A stretch of DNA of 64,000 nt. It comes from Phaeocystidibacter sp965659725 (GTDB taxonomy: Bacteria; Bacteroidota; Bacteroidia; Flavobacteriales; Schleiferiaceae). Of this stretch, positions 1 through 8,235 are shown piece after piece; the stretch's first letter is position 1; every line of letters begins with the position of its first letter. The translations under genes were made by a program, and so were the position numbers. The stretch spans positions 1-64,000 of the forward strand of contig CBFHXG010000010.1 in assembly GCA_965659725.1 (NCBI GenBank), given 5' to 3'. The notes beneath the pieces were generated by a model, which had not been told where the DNA came from, did not search any database, and saw only the letters and a program-made list of their open reading frames with translations.

Positions 1-834
1 GCCATCAATTCTGGGAGGTGGAGGATAGATAGCATATTCACCTCTTTTGGATCAGGCGAGCTTTTTCAAGAATGGTATCTGTTCTCGCGTTTGCCATCTC
101 AACCCAACCTAGGTCCTGATTCGGCATTCTGTTACAACGACTCACTTTCTCTCGGTTTCAGTCAACAGTGGTGGAGCAACGCCTCTAATGTTTCGAGTTT
201 ATTGTGGTCGGACGGAAGTACAGACTCTAGTTTGGTGGTAAATACGGCCGGGGATTACTGGGTTGAAGTGTTTTCCGGTTATTGTAGCTTGGTCGATTCC
301 ATCAGCGTATTCGAAGTCCCGGAGGCTGATTCGATTTACTGGGATACATTGGATATATGCTTCGATATCGGAGCGACGCTAGAGCTCCCCGACTTTTATC
401 CAGCCTCTTTCGTCAGAGAAACGAATTGGAGCACGGGTGAGTCATCCTCTTCCATATTCGTTCAAGATACAGGTCAACATATCCTAGAGATCGTCTCAGA
501 GTGTCAAACCTTCTATTTGATATTTGACGTAAACCTGGATCAAGCCTGCGCCCCAATAAGTGTGTCATTGGAAATTCCAACGGTACTCACCCCCAATGAT
601 GATGGTCAGAATGATCGGTTTACGATCGAGGCATCGGCCTTAAGTGAGTATAGCATAACCATTTATGACAGGTGGGGAAGAAGCGTATTCAGCGGGGATA
701 AGAACTCATCCAGTTGGGATGGAAAAGTGAACGGGCGGACCGTCAGCGAAGGCGTGTACTTTTTCGTACTACTTGGAACCTCAACTGATGGTCAGCCCGT
801 TCAAGAAAACGGATCAATTCACGTCTTCCACTAA
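1..834 (+). CDS. T9SS type B sorting-domain surface protein, 5'-truncated by window edge
   Basis: The frame is open from base 1 with no convincing start, so the gene begins upstream; 277 residues are visible. The last ~90 residues form a gliding-motility-associated C-terminal domain (type B, CHU_C/TIGR04131 type): PTVLTPNDDGQND, then ITIYDRWGRSVF, SSWDGKVNG and GVYFFVL. In this family the domain sends a Sec-exported protein through the type IX system to the cell surface. The part before it is rich in Ser, Asp and Thr with scattered cysteines and beta-type segments such as LLWSDGSTDSS, as in adhesin-like surface proteins. Its stop overlaps the stop of the convergent gene by a few bases. What the missing N-terminal part does cannot be told. 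Confidence 0.85.
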   Translation, partial: AINSGRWRIDSIFTSFGSGELFQEWYLFSRLPSQPNLGPDSAFCYNDSLSLGFSQQWWSNASNVSSLLWSDGSTDSSLVVNTAGDYWVEVFSGYCSLVDSISVFEVPEADSIYWDTLDICFDIGATLELPDFYPASFVRETNWSTGESSSSIFVQDTGQHILEIVSECQTFYLIFDVNLDQACAPISVSLEIPTVLTPNDDGQNDRFTIEASALSEYSITIYDRWGRSVFSGDKNSSSWDGKVNGRTVSEGVYFFVLLGTSTDGQPVQENGSIHVFH

Positions 835-1274
835 AGTGAAGAACGCGTCCAGATCGTAGATCTTCCGATCAAGGAGAATCCGATATAACCCTTCATGAAG
901 AGCTTGCCGTCATCTTGGATATAACCGTAGAGTGAATAGGTCTTCCCAGAACGCGGGTCGTAGATCTCTCCATCGTCGTATTCATCATCGTCGCTATCCC
1001 AACGCAGGTCACGCAAGATATTGATGCCGATCACGGTTCGGTCACGAAGACTTTCATTTGGATTCTTATCATCTCTATTCGGGCGAGTTCCATCATCTTC
1101 TACGTCGTCTTTCAACCAAACAATCTTACCGTAATACTTTCCATTTTGCTTGTACACTTCGATCTTGGCATCACCTCTTTCATTTAGCCAAATTCCTAAA
1201 ATATCATCTGGATTTTGCGCATTTGAAGTGAAGGCGAACGCCATACCTACCAGTAACAACAACAGTTTTTTCAT
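831..1274 (-). CDS. DUF2147 family exported protein
   Basis: A 147-residue protein with a clear Sec signal peptide (MKKLLLLLVGMAFAFTSNA, cleavage before QNPDD). The mature part matches DUF2147: an N-terminal GIWLNERGDAKIEVY strand pair, YYGKIVWLKD, the middle motif DRTVIGINIL, and a C-terminal GKTYSLYGY...LFMKGYIGFSLIGRSTIWTR. The family is a small beta-barrel-like domain found in the periplasm or outer membrane of many Gram-negative bacteria; its biochemical role is not established. The protein is unusually rich in Asp in its middle (DDDEYDDGE). It stands alone, converging on the surface-protein gene to its left and divergent from the gene at 1398. Confidence 0.85.
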   Translation of the reverse strand: MKKLLLLLVGMAFAFTSNAQNPDDILGIWLNERGDAKIEVYKQNGKYYGKIVWLKDDVEDDGTRPNRDDKNPNESLRDRTVIGINILRDLRWDSDDDEYDDGEIYDPRSGKTYSLYGYIQDDGKLFMKGYIGFSLIGRSTIWTRSSL

Positions 1275-1397
1275 GATCTGTGATTTTTGGAGTATAACCT
1301 AGAATTAGAGATTAGGTTTAGAATTTGTGAAAAGATAGAGAAAGAATGGAAATGGGCAACCCGCTACTTACCTTAGTGATATCGAAATAGTAGTCAA

Positions 1398-2339
1398 ATG
1401 ATCAAATTTGTAAAATTAGCCTTACTGGCTATCGGTGTAGTGAGCGCTACCCATCTGAATGCGCAGGATGAAGTGCTCCTTCAATACAACATGAAGCCCG
1501 GAATGGCCTATGATTATGAAATGGGTATCGAAGGCACTATCAAAATGGGTGATGGCACTAAGGATCAAAGTGTGGAGGTAGACATGGAATTCTTGACCGA
1601 CCTAGTTGTGTCGTGCGAAGAGCCTACATCTCCAGACCTTACCTATCTGAAGTACAAGTATGAAGATGTTCGAATGAGTATGTCTGTAATGGGACAGCAG
1701 ATGACATTCGACAGCCGCACTGGCGAGAATACGATGGGTGAAACTGGAATGATGCTCGAAATGGTTGTGGGTATGGAGCTCGGCTTTGAGTATCAAAGGA
1801 ATGGTATTATTGAGAACGTACACGGAATCGATAGGATTATGGACAATATGCTCGATGAAATCGGTGTACCTGAGGATCAGAAAGAAGCAGTTCGTGAAAT
1901 GGTCTCTCAAGAAATGGATGAAGAGTCGTTCAAGGCTGATCTATCCAACACAACGCTTACCTTCCCAAAAGAAGCAATTGGCGTAGGGGATACGTGGCAG
2001 GATACCACCGTTTCTGACATGAACGGCATTCCGATCACCGCGTACAACACATATACCCTTCTGGAGATCCGCGAGGATGAGGTGCTGATCCAGATCGATG
2101 GTGTATTAACCGGTGAAGGTGGAATGGCACCATTCGGCAGTGCAAATACGAAAATGAGTGGTATTAGCGATGGCGTTTACGCGGTGTCTATCGAAACGGG
2201 CATTCCCACGAGTGGTACGCTGAATATGAAGCTCAACAGCAACTCTGAGTTTGATACCGAGAATAAGGAGGCACCGGATTCAATGAAAATGCAGATCGAT
2301 ATGGTGGTGAAGCTAGAGGCTACACCTGTAGAAGGTTGA
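1398..2339 (+). CDS. Exported protein of unknown function (DUF6263-like)
   Basis: 313 residues beginning with a signal peptide (MIKFVKLALLAIGVVSATHLNAQ). The rest is acidic, Met-rich and predicted mostly beta, with segments such as LLQYNMKPGMAYDYEMGIEG and a later KMQIDMVVKLEATP end. The pattern of a YNMKPGMxYxYEM start followed by long amphipathic strands recalls the DUF6263 family of Bacteroidota exported proteins, but I am not certain of the assignment. There are no catalytic motifs I recognise. The stop directly abuts the stop of the convergent yihY-like gene. The long Met-rich region around residues 95-135 lies between two beta-rich halves. Confidence 0.7.
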   Translation: MIKFVKLALLAIGVVSATHLNAQDEVLLQYNMKPGMAYDYEMGIEGTIKMGDGTKDQSVEVDMEFLTDLVVSCEEPTSPDLTYLKYKYEDVRMSMSVMGQQMTFDSRTGENTMGETGMMLEMVVGMELGFEYQRNGIIENVHGIDRIMDNMLDEIGVPEDQKEAVREMVSQEMDEESFKADLSNTTLTFPKEAIGVGDTWQDTTVSDMNGIPITAYNTYTLLEIREDEVLIQIDGVLTGEGGMAPFGSANTKMSGISDGVYAVSIETGIPTSGTLNMKLNSNSEFDTENKEAPDSMKMQIDMVVKLEATPVEG

Positions 2340-3287
2340 TCAATCCTGGGAAGGGGATAAGCGTTCCTTTCGCTTCATCTTCGCGTTGAAGATGCTGGCA
2401 TTCAGTTCAAAACCTACCACAATGCTCAAAGAGTTGATATAGATCCAGAGCATGATGATCGGCAATGCGCCCAACGACCCATACAGCTTGTTGTAACTGG
2501 CGAAATTATCGACATAGAATCCAAACAGGTAGGAAGAAATGACAATTAGGAGTGTGGCCAACACCGATCCAGGTGATAGAAAGGCCCACTCCTTTTTCTT
2601 CGTAGGTCCATACGAGAAGATCACCGAAATAGCAGTCAGTACTACCACCAACAAGATCAAGTACCTCGCCGCTTGAACTAATACTGAACTGGATTCAGGT
2701 AGATAGTTATGTCCAATAAGCCAAGAGGTGAAGTCGGAACTCAGTAGGATCGCTAATACAGCGATGATGAGCAGTAAGCCAAGGAATATGGTGATGAGAA
2801 GTGCTGCCAGATATTGCTGCCAAAAGGCTCTAGATTCGATCTGATGAAAGGTGATGCTCACATTCGATATGAGTGATAATGTGCCATTTGTCGCGAAGAA
2901 GATCGTGGCAATGAAAGTGAACGAAAGTAGGTCTGCCCTCCGATTGTTCAAGATGTCCTCAATGGTGTCAACGGCCAGATCATAGGTCGTAGGAGGAAGT
3001 ACTTCCTCTAAGATGATAAAGATCTCTTCTTGGAATCCTTCTATCGGAAGAAAGGGGATCAAATTGAAGAAGAAGATGATCGCCGGGAAAGTAGCTAAGA
3101 AGAAACTCCACGAAATGGAGCCCGCACGAGTGGTGATAGCGCCTTCGAATAGCCCCTTGAAGTAAAAGGAGGCCACGTCGTATAGGCTCAATCCATTGAA
3201 CCCCGGTAGTATCACCCTATCGGCGACATCCGCAACCGCTGTTGCCGCCGGTGTTAGCTTTTCCTTTATGCGATCGAATAGGCTCAT
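2340..3287 (-). CDS. YihY/UPF0761 (BrkB-like) inner-membrane protein
   Basis: 315 residues with six hydrophobic segments, near residues 58-84, 118-142, 155-182, 203-228, 236-260 and 272-296. The family hallmarks are present: AGSISWSFFLATFPAIIFFFNLIPF in the first segment, ATNGTLSLI in the second, and a last segment with GALPIIMLWIYI. A charged tail (KMKRKERLSPSQD) follows. The family was once called ribonuclease BN or BrkB by mistake; members are inner-membrane proteins of unclear, possibly transport, function. Its ATG overlaps the nadC stop in an ATGA arrangement, so the two are translationally coupled. Linking the two genes by function would be guesswork. Confidence 0.88.
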   Translation of the reverse strand: MSLFDRIKEKLTPAATAVADVADRVILPGFNGLSLYDVASFYFKGLFEGAITTRAGSISWSFFLATFPAIIFFFNLIPFLPIEGFQEEIFIILEEVLPPTTYDLAVDTIEDILNNRRADLLSFTFIATIFFATNGTLSLISNVSITFHQIESRAFWQQYLAALLITIFLGLLLIIAVLAILLSSDFTSWLIGHNYLPESSSVLVQAARYLILLVVVLTAISVIFSYGPTKKKEWAFLSPGSVLATLLIVISSYLFGFYVDNFASYNKLYGSLGALPIIMLWIYINSLSIVVGFELNASIFNAKMKRKERLSPSQD

Positions 3288-4135
3288 AATGCCTTAAAGC
3301 TCATGTCCAGTCCGTAAACGCTATGCGTCAGTGCTCCAACCGAAATGAAGTCTACACCACATTCAGCGTAGGAACGGATCGTTTGTTCATTGATCCCACC
3401 AGAACTTTCAATTTCAACCCTTCCAGCAATGTACTCCACTGCCTTTTTGGTTTGATCTGGAGTAAAATTGTCAAGCATGATGCGATCTACACCTTCAACC
3501 GACAAAGCCTGTTCCACTTCATTCATGTCTCGCGTTTCCACCTCGATAGGAATGTTGATTCCCTTTTCCGTTAAGTACGATGTAGCTCGTTGAACAGCCT
3601 GAGGGATCCCACCCGCAAAATCGATGTGGTTATCCTTCAGCATGATCATATCGAACAATCCGATCCGGTGATTATGACCACCGCCCACTTTCACCGCCCA
3701 CTTCTCTAAGTAACGAAGTCCTGGTGTGGTCTTACGCGTATCGAGCACCTTTGCATTCGTGCCCTCGATCAGTTTCACGAAGTGGTTCGTCTTGGTCGCA
3801 ATGGCACTCAAACGCTGCATGTAGTTTAATAGCAATCTTTCCGCCTTAAGCAGGTCGATCGTTTTCCCAGTAGCGTAAAAGGCAATGTCTCCCTTCGTTA
3901 CAGGGCTTCCGTCTTTTATCAAAACGTCCACCTTCACCGTAGGATCTACCTTTTTTAGGATCATCTCTGCAAGTTCAACACCTGCGAGTATGCCATCCTC
4001 TTTAATCAGCAGTTGCGCCTTTCCGACGTGATCGGATGGAATACAACTAAGTGCGCTGTGATCGCCGTTGCCAACGTCTTCTTGCAGAGCCTGCTCGATC
4101 GATCTATCGAGGTCAGGAATATCAGTGAGCTTCAT
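3284..4135 (-). CDS. nadC: Nicotinate-nucleotide pyrophosphorylase (carboxylating), quinolinate phosphoribosyltransferase
   Basis: 283 residues, the usual length of NadC. It converts quinolinate and PRPP to nicotinate mononucleotide, CO2 and pyrophosphate in de novo NAD synthesis. Visible landmarks are DVGNGDHS near residues 20-27, the active-site DTRKTTPGLR (132-141), GGGHNHR (151-157), KDNH (167-170) and the C-terminal ESSGGI and SVGALTHS phosphate-binding motifs. It is the first gene of a two-gene unit with the yihY-like gene (ATGA overlap) and diverges from rlmH across 63 bases. nadA and nadB are not in the window. Confidence 0.97.
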   Translation of the reverse strand: MKLTDIPDLDRSIEQALQEDVGNGDHSALSCIPSDHVGKAQLLIKEDGILAGVELAEMILKKVDPTVKVDVLIKDGSPVTKGDIAFYATGKTIDLLKAERLLLNYMQRLSAIATKTNHFVKLIEGTNAKVLDTRKTTPGLRYLEKWAVKVGGGHNHRIGLFDMIMLKDNHIDFAGGIPQAVQRATSYLTEKGINIPIEVETRDMNEVEQALSVEGVDRIMLDNFTPDQTKKAVEYIAGRVEIESSGGINEQTIRSYAECGVDFISVGALTHSVYGLDMSFKAL

Positions 4136-4198
4136 TCGAAGGAGTGTTTTTCGCTATCATTGCAAAGTACTGAACTTTCAAGTTAAAGGGGAAACTTC

Positions 4199-4672
4199 AT
4201 GGAGATAGTATTGCGCGTAATGGGAAAAACTTCAGAGTCTTATCTGAAAGAAGGAACTGAAGTATACCTCAAGCGATTGAAGCGCTATGTGAAGTTCTCG
4301 ATGGAGGAGATACCAGACCTCAAAGGGATGAAGAATCGATCGCCTCAAGAACAGAATGAAGCAGAGGGGGAAGTCCTTTTGAAAACGATCCTGCCATCCG
4401 ACTTAGTTATCCTTCTTGACGAAAACGGGATGATGTATACCAGCAGAGGCTTCTCTGAGCAGATACAAAAGTGGATGAATGCCGGACCAAGTAGGATCGT
4501 GTTCATCGTAGGTGGACCATACGGTTTTTCAGAGCAGGTGTATCGGCGAGCAAACGGCAAGCTCAGTCTCAGTAAAATGACGTTCAGTCACCAGATGATC
4601 CGAGTGTTTTTCACTGAACAGATCTATCGCGCCTTTACCATCTTGAAGAACGAGCCCTATCATCACGATTGA
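4199..4672 (+). CDS. rlmH: 23S rRNA pseudouridine(1915)-N3-methyltransferase RlmH
   Basis: 157 residues, standard for this SPOUT-class methyltransferase, which acts on assembled 70S ribosomes to methylate the pseudouridine at position 1915 (E. coli numbering) of helix 69. The knot region is intact: LDENG (73-77), VFIVGGPYGF (101-110) and the SKMTFSHQMIR stretch (125-135) that forms the S-adenosylmethionine pocket, ending in the family's characteristic C-terminal PYHHD. A near-consensus -7 element, TATCATTG, lies at 4155-4162. It is followed by holA. Confidence 0.96.
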   Translation: MEIVLRVMGKTSESYLKEGTEVYLKRLKRYVKFSMEEIPDLKGMKNRSPQEQNEAEGEVLLKTILPSDLVILLDENGMMYTSRGFSEQIQKWMNAGPSRIVFIVGGPYGFSEQVYRRANGKLSLSKMTFSHQMIRVFFTEQIYRAFTILKNEPYHHD

Positions 4673-4720
4673 TTTCAGGATAAAGAGCGTGAGAATAACC
4701 TGCAAATAGAAGGCTTCATT

Positions 4721-4728
4721 TATCTTTG
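4721..4728 (+). promoter_or_regulatory. Candidate -7 element (TATCTTTG) for holA
   Basis: TATCTTTG matches the Bacteroidota -7 consensus TAnnTTTG exactly. Only five bases separate it from the holA ATG at 4734, so transcription would start on or next to the start codon. I see no good -33 TTG at the expected distance. Confidence 0.5.
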
Positions 4729-4733
4729 GCGGC

Positions 4734-5732
4734 ATGACCTACGAGGCCATTCAAAAAGAATTAGATCAGAAGAAGTACCGTCCCATTTATTTCTTGATGG
4801 GAGAGGAGCCGTATTTCATCGATAAGATCATCGCACGTATAGAAAATGAAGTCCTGGATGAATCGGAAAAAGGATTCAATCAGAATGTACTTTACGGAAA
4901 GGATGTAACGGTGCAAGACATCGTTTCGGAAGCCAAGCGGTTTCCCATGATGTCGGAACGACAAGTAGTTATCGTCAAAGAAGCACAACACGTTCGCAAC
5001 ATCGATGATCTGAAATCATATGCCGAGCAACCGCAAACCAGCACTGTACTTGTTATAGCCTACAAGTATAAAAAGCTCGATAAACGCAAGGCCTTAGCTA
5101 AGGAGCTAGCCAAGAATCACGTCTTGATGGAGAGCAAAAGGCTCTATGATAATCAAGTGGCCGAATGGGTTACCAAGATGATCAGGGATAGTGGCTATAA
5201 AGTGTCTCCCAAGGCGGTAGCTCTGCTGACAGAGTTTGTGGGAAGTGACCTTGGTAGAATGAATCAAGAGGTCGAAAAACTCATGCTCGTTGTGCCAAAA
5301 GGGGGTGAGGTTTCCGCAGATGTGATCGAGCGGAACATCGGAATAAGTAAAGACTTCAACAACTTTGAGCTTCAGAAGGCATTGGGGCAGGGCGACATTG
5401 TGAAGGCCAATAAGATCGTTCATTATTTTGCCCAGAATCCAAAGGACAATCCGCTGGTGATGACCATCAGTTTGGTGTTTTCCTATTTCACAAAGGTGAT
5501 GCTCGTGCACACCAATGTTGGCAAGACCCAAAATGAAATGGCCAGCGCACTTAAGGTGAACCCCTATTTTTTAAAGGACTACGTTACGGCCGCAAAACGC
5601 TACCCTCTCAAGAAGTGCCTGAGGATCATTGGCTACATCCGAGAAGCGGATGCAAGGTCAAAGGGATTGGGCGGGGGCGACATATCACAAGAAGATATCC
5701 TCAGAGAATTACTCTTTAAGATCCTACATTGA
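4734..5732 (+). CDS. holA: DNA polymerase III subunit delta
   Basis: 332 residues with the layout of HolA: an N-terminal AAA-type domain starting PIYFLMGEEPYFIDKI, the ERQVVIVKEAQ strand near residue 80, a middle lid domain, and a C-terminal collar domain ending KGLGGGDISQEDILRELLFKIL. It is the clamp-loader subunit that opens the beta sliding clamp at the replication fork. As in other delta subunits the Walker A motif is degenerate, as expected for a non-ATPase member. The TCP-like C-terminal collar holds the clamp-loader together. It follows rlmH after 61 bases and has its own promoter candidate. Confidence 0.95.
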   Translation: MTYEAIQKELDQKKYRPIYFLMGEEPYFIDKIIARIENEVLDESEKGFNQNVLYGKDVTVQDIVSEAKRFPMMSERQVVIVKEAQHVRNIDDLKSYAEQPQTSTVLVIAYKYKKLDKRKALAKELAKNHVLMESKRLYDNQVAEWVTKMIRDSGYKVSPKAVALLTEFVGSDLGRMNQEVEKLMLVVPKGGEVSADVIERNIGISKDFNNFELQKALGQGDIVKANKIVHYFAQNPKDNPLVMTISLVFSYFTKVMLVHTNVGKTQNEMASALKVNPYFLKDYVTAAKRYPLKKCLRIIGYIREADARSKGLGGGDISQEDILRELLFKILH

Positions 5733-5776
5733 CCAAACCTATTGATGAAAAAGCACGTTAGGCTTATAAGGTTTTC

Positions 5777-5784
5777 TATTTTTG
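5777..5784 (+). promoter_or_regulatory. Candidate -7 element (TATTTTTG) for the TonB-dependent receptor
   Basis: An exact TAnnTTTG match 27 bases before the chosen ATG at 5812. The element also explains why the TTG at 5782, in frame but inside the promoter, should not be taken as the start. No convincing -33 element is visible. Confidence 0.5.
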
Positions 5785-5811
5785 AGGCCATCTGCTAGAA
5801 CACATGACGGA

Positions 5812-8157
5812 ATGAATACCCTTTTAAGAGGCTTATACTCGCTTACACTTGTATTGGTCACTACCCTTGCCTCCTTCGCTCAAGGCCCGAGTGGCGTTGT
5901 GAGAGGTTACGTTTACGAACAGTCCAATGAAACACCTATCCCTTTTGCCGGAGTGCGCTTGGAACGGAATGGTGAGCGAATTGCCGCCGTCGTTGCCAAT
6001 GTGGATGGATTCTATCAGATCAACGACCTACTAGATGGCGCCTATACCCTTACCGCTTTTTACATCGGATATGGCGAGGTTGTTAAAGAAATTCGTATCC
6101 GTGATCAAGGAATAGTTTTCGAACGATTCTATCTGGAGGAGACTGCGGAGGTCTTGGACGACGTTGAAGTTTCAGCAGAGCGTCAGGTTCGTCAAACTAA
6201 GGTTTTAACCGCTGTTACCAATCTCTCTGTTAGAAACATCCAACAGTTTTCCATTGGTGGTGAACCAGATCTTGTTCGTGCACTTCAAGTGTTGCCGGGT
6301 GTTGTAACAACGGGCGACCAAGGTGGTCAGCTTTACATTCGAGGTGGTGCACCGATCCAGAACCTCACCTTGTTGGATGGAATGATCATCTACAATCCTT
6401 TCCATAGCATTGGATTCTTCTCAGTATTCGACACCGATATCCTCCAATCAGCCGAAGTATATTCTGCAGGTTTCAATGCCGAATATGCAAGTAGGAATAG
6501 CTCCGTACTCGACGTTCGTACTCGTGCAGGTAACCGGCAGCGTGTTAGCGGAAAAGTAAGCGGCAGCACCTATCTAGGTAAAGCTCTTCTTGAAGTGCCT
6601 ATTGGCAAGAAAGATGAGAATGGATTTGCTCCAGTGAGTGCCCTCGTTTCGTACAAACGTTCTTTCTTGGCAGAGAGCTCGCCGATCTTCTATCCGTATG
6701 TAGAAACAGAATACGATGGTCTTCCATTTGAATTCGAAGATGTGTACGCGAAGATGACGTATCAATCCGATGGTGGATCCAGTGTGAACCTCTTTGGTTT
6801 CAACTTTACGGATCAAGTTCGATTTGCTGGTGACAGGAGTATCGCGTGGGATAGCTATGGCTATGGAGCGAACTTCACCGCGATCCCGCCATCAAGTAAG
6901 GTATTGATCAACGGTAGTTTCGCATTTAGTGATTATGAAATCACATCTACTGAATTGGTCGATCAACCTCGCAATAGTTCCATCAATGGATTCAATGGCG
7001 GTTTGAGTTTTACTTACTTCTTGCGTGACCATGACGAATTGAAATGGGGTATCGAGGCCATTGGATATGCCACAAATTTCAATTTTGTGAATTCAGCGGG
7101 CAGAGTGCTTCAACAGCAACAAAGCACATCCGAAGTGGGTGGTTATGGTCAGTATAAATTGGAGATCGACCGACTATTGATCGAGCCAGGTATTCGGGTT
7201 CACTATTACAGTGCACTGGCAGAGGCGCGTTTCGAACCGCGCTTGGGCATCAAGTACAACGCTACAGAATGGTTGCGTTTCAAGGGTGCTGCAGGCATGT
7301 ATTCTCAGAACCTATTGGCGGCAACGAGTGACCGTGACGTGGTTAACCTGTTCTACGGATTCCTTTCTGCTCCAAATGAACAACCTGCAACATACACGGG
7401 TGAGAAGCTGGATAGTCGCCTGCAAACGGCCAATCACGCAGTTTTTGGAGTTGAATTCGATCTTGGAAAGTATTGGACATTGGATCTCGAAACCTACGTA
7501 AAGGACTTCCAGAATATCACTACGGTCAACAGGAATAAGATCTATCCAGATGTGAGTTCCTATTCAGATAGACCAGAGTATTTGCGCAAGAGCTACCTAG
7601 CGGAACGCGGACTCGCCTATGGTTTCGACGTTCTTGCTAAGTTTAATTACAAGAGCATCAGCTTCTGGGGAACATACAGCTATGCCAAGGTTACCCGAGA
7701 TGATGGTCAGCAAGTTTATGCACCTCACTTCGATAGAAGACACAACACCAACTTGGTTGGAACGTATAAATTCGGCGAGAAAGGCTCTTGGGAATTGAAC
7801 CTTCGTTGGAACTTGGGTACAGGATTTCCTTTTACACCAATCGCCGGGTATTACCAACAACTTCCATGGACGGATGGCGAAAACAACCCGGTGCTCGATT
7901 ATCCGTACCCTACAGAGAATGGCGAATTGGGGACCCTTTATGGTGACTTGAATAGCAAGCGTTTGCCTACGTATCACAGAATGGATGTAACGATCAAGAA
8001 GACGTGGGAAACAGGCAAGCATTCAAGGCTGGAAGTGGCGTTCGCGGCAACCAATGTGTACAATCGAAATAACATCTTTTACTTCGATACAGACGACCGC
8101 CGAAGGGTGGACCAATTGCCGATCATGCCAACGGTTATTGCCACTTACGGTTTTTAA
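5812..8157 (+). CDS. TonB-dependent outer-membrane receptor with carboxypeptidase-regulatory-like domain
   Basis: 781 residues from the ATG at 5812, chosen because it begins a signal peptide (MNTLLRGLYSLTLVLVTTLASFAQ). Residues ~30-105 are a CarboxypepD_reg-like domain (VVRGYVYEQSNETPIPFAGVRL...DGFYQI...YTLTAFYIGYGE). Residues ~130-235 are the plug (QVLPGVVTTGDQGGQLYIRGG...LLDGMIIYNPFH), followed by a beta barrel ending in an aromatic strand (IMPTVIATYGF). In Bacteroidota this build imports large substrates or serves as a SusC-like pore. There is no SusD partner next to it and no substrate clue; the barrel is shorter than in typical SusC proteins (~1000 residues). It lies between holA and pyrG and seems to be a single-gene unit. 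Confidence 0.9.
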   Translation: MNTLLRGLYSLTLVLVTTLASFAQGPSGVVRGYVYEQSNETPIPFAGVRLERNGERIAAVVANVDGFYQINDLLDGAYTLTAFYIGYGEVVKEIRIRDQGIVFERFYLEETAEVLDDVEVSAERQVRQTKVLTAVTNLSVRNIQQFSIGGEPDLVRALQVLPGVVTTGDQGGQLYIRGGAPIQNLTLLDGMIIYNPFHSIGFFSVFDTDILQSAEVYSAGFNAEYASRNSSVLDVRTRAGNRQRVSGKVSGSTYLGKALLEVPIGKKDENGFAPVSALVSYKRSFLAESSPIFYPYVETEYDGLPFEFEDVYAKMTYQSDGGSSVNLFGFNFTDQVRFAGDRSIAWDSYGYGANFTAIPPSSKVLINGSFAFSDYEITSTELVDQPRNSSINGFNGGLSFTYFLRDHDELKWGIEAIGYATNFNFVNSAGRVLQQQQSTSEVGGYGQYKLEIDRLLIEPGIRVHYYSALAEARFEPRLGIKYNATEWLRFKGAAGMYSQNLLAATSDRDVVNLFYGFLSAPNEQPATYTGEKLDSRLQTANHAVFGVEFDLGKYWTLDLETYVKDFQNITTVNRNKIYPDVSSYSDRPEYLRKSYLAERGLAYGFDVLAKFNYKSISFWGTYSYAKVTRDDGQQVYAPHFDRRHNTNLVGTYKFGEKGSWELNLRWNLGTGFPFTPIAGYYQQLPWTDGENNPVLDYPYPTENGELGTLYGDLNSKRLPTYHRMDVTIKKTWETGKHSRLEVAFAATNVYNRNNIFYFDTDDRRRVDQLPIMPTVIATYGF

Positions 8158-8202
8158 TTACAGAAAGCGCCTCTCGCGGTTTCTCGTCCGCTTGCATTTC
8201 CC

Positions 8203-8210
8203 TATTTTTG
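8203..8210 (+). promoter_or_regulatory. Candidate -7 element (TATTTTTG) for pyrG
   Basis: Exact TAnnTTTG match 25 bases before the pyrG ATG at 8236. A TTG at 8192-8194 is too close to be the -33 element. Confidence 0.45.
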
Positions 8211-8235
8211 CCGAGATTTTTTGAATCGAGGAAAA

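Noticed and set aside
8221..8235. TTG start for pyrG at 8221
   Set aside because: The ATG at 8236 matches the family start and has a purine-rich stretch just before it.
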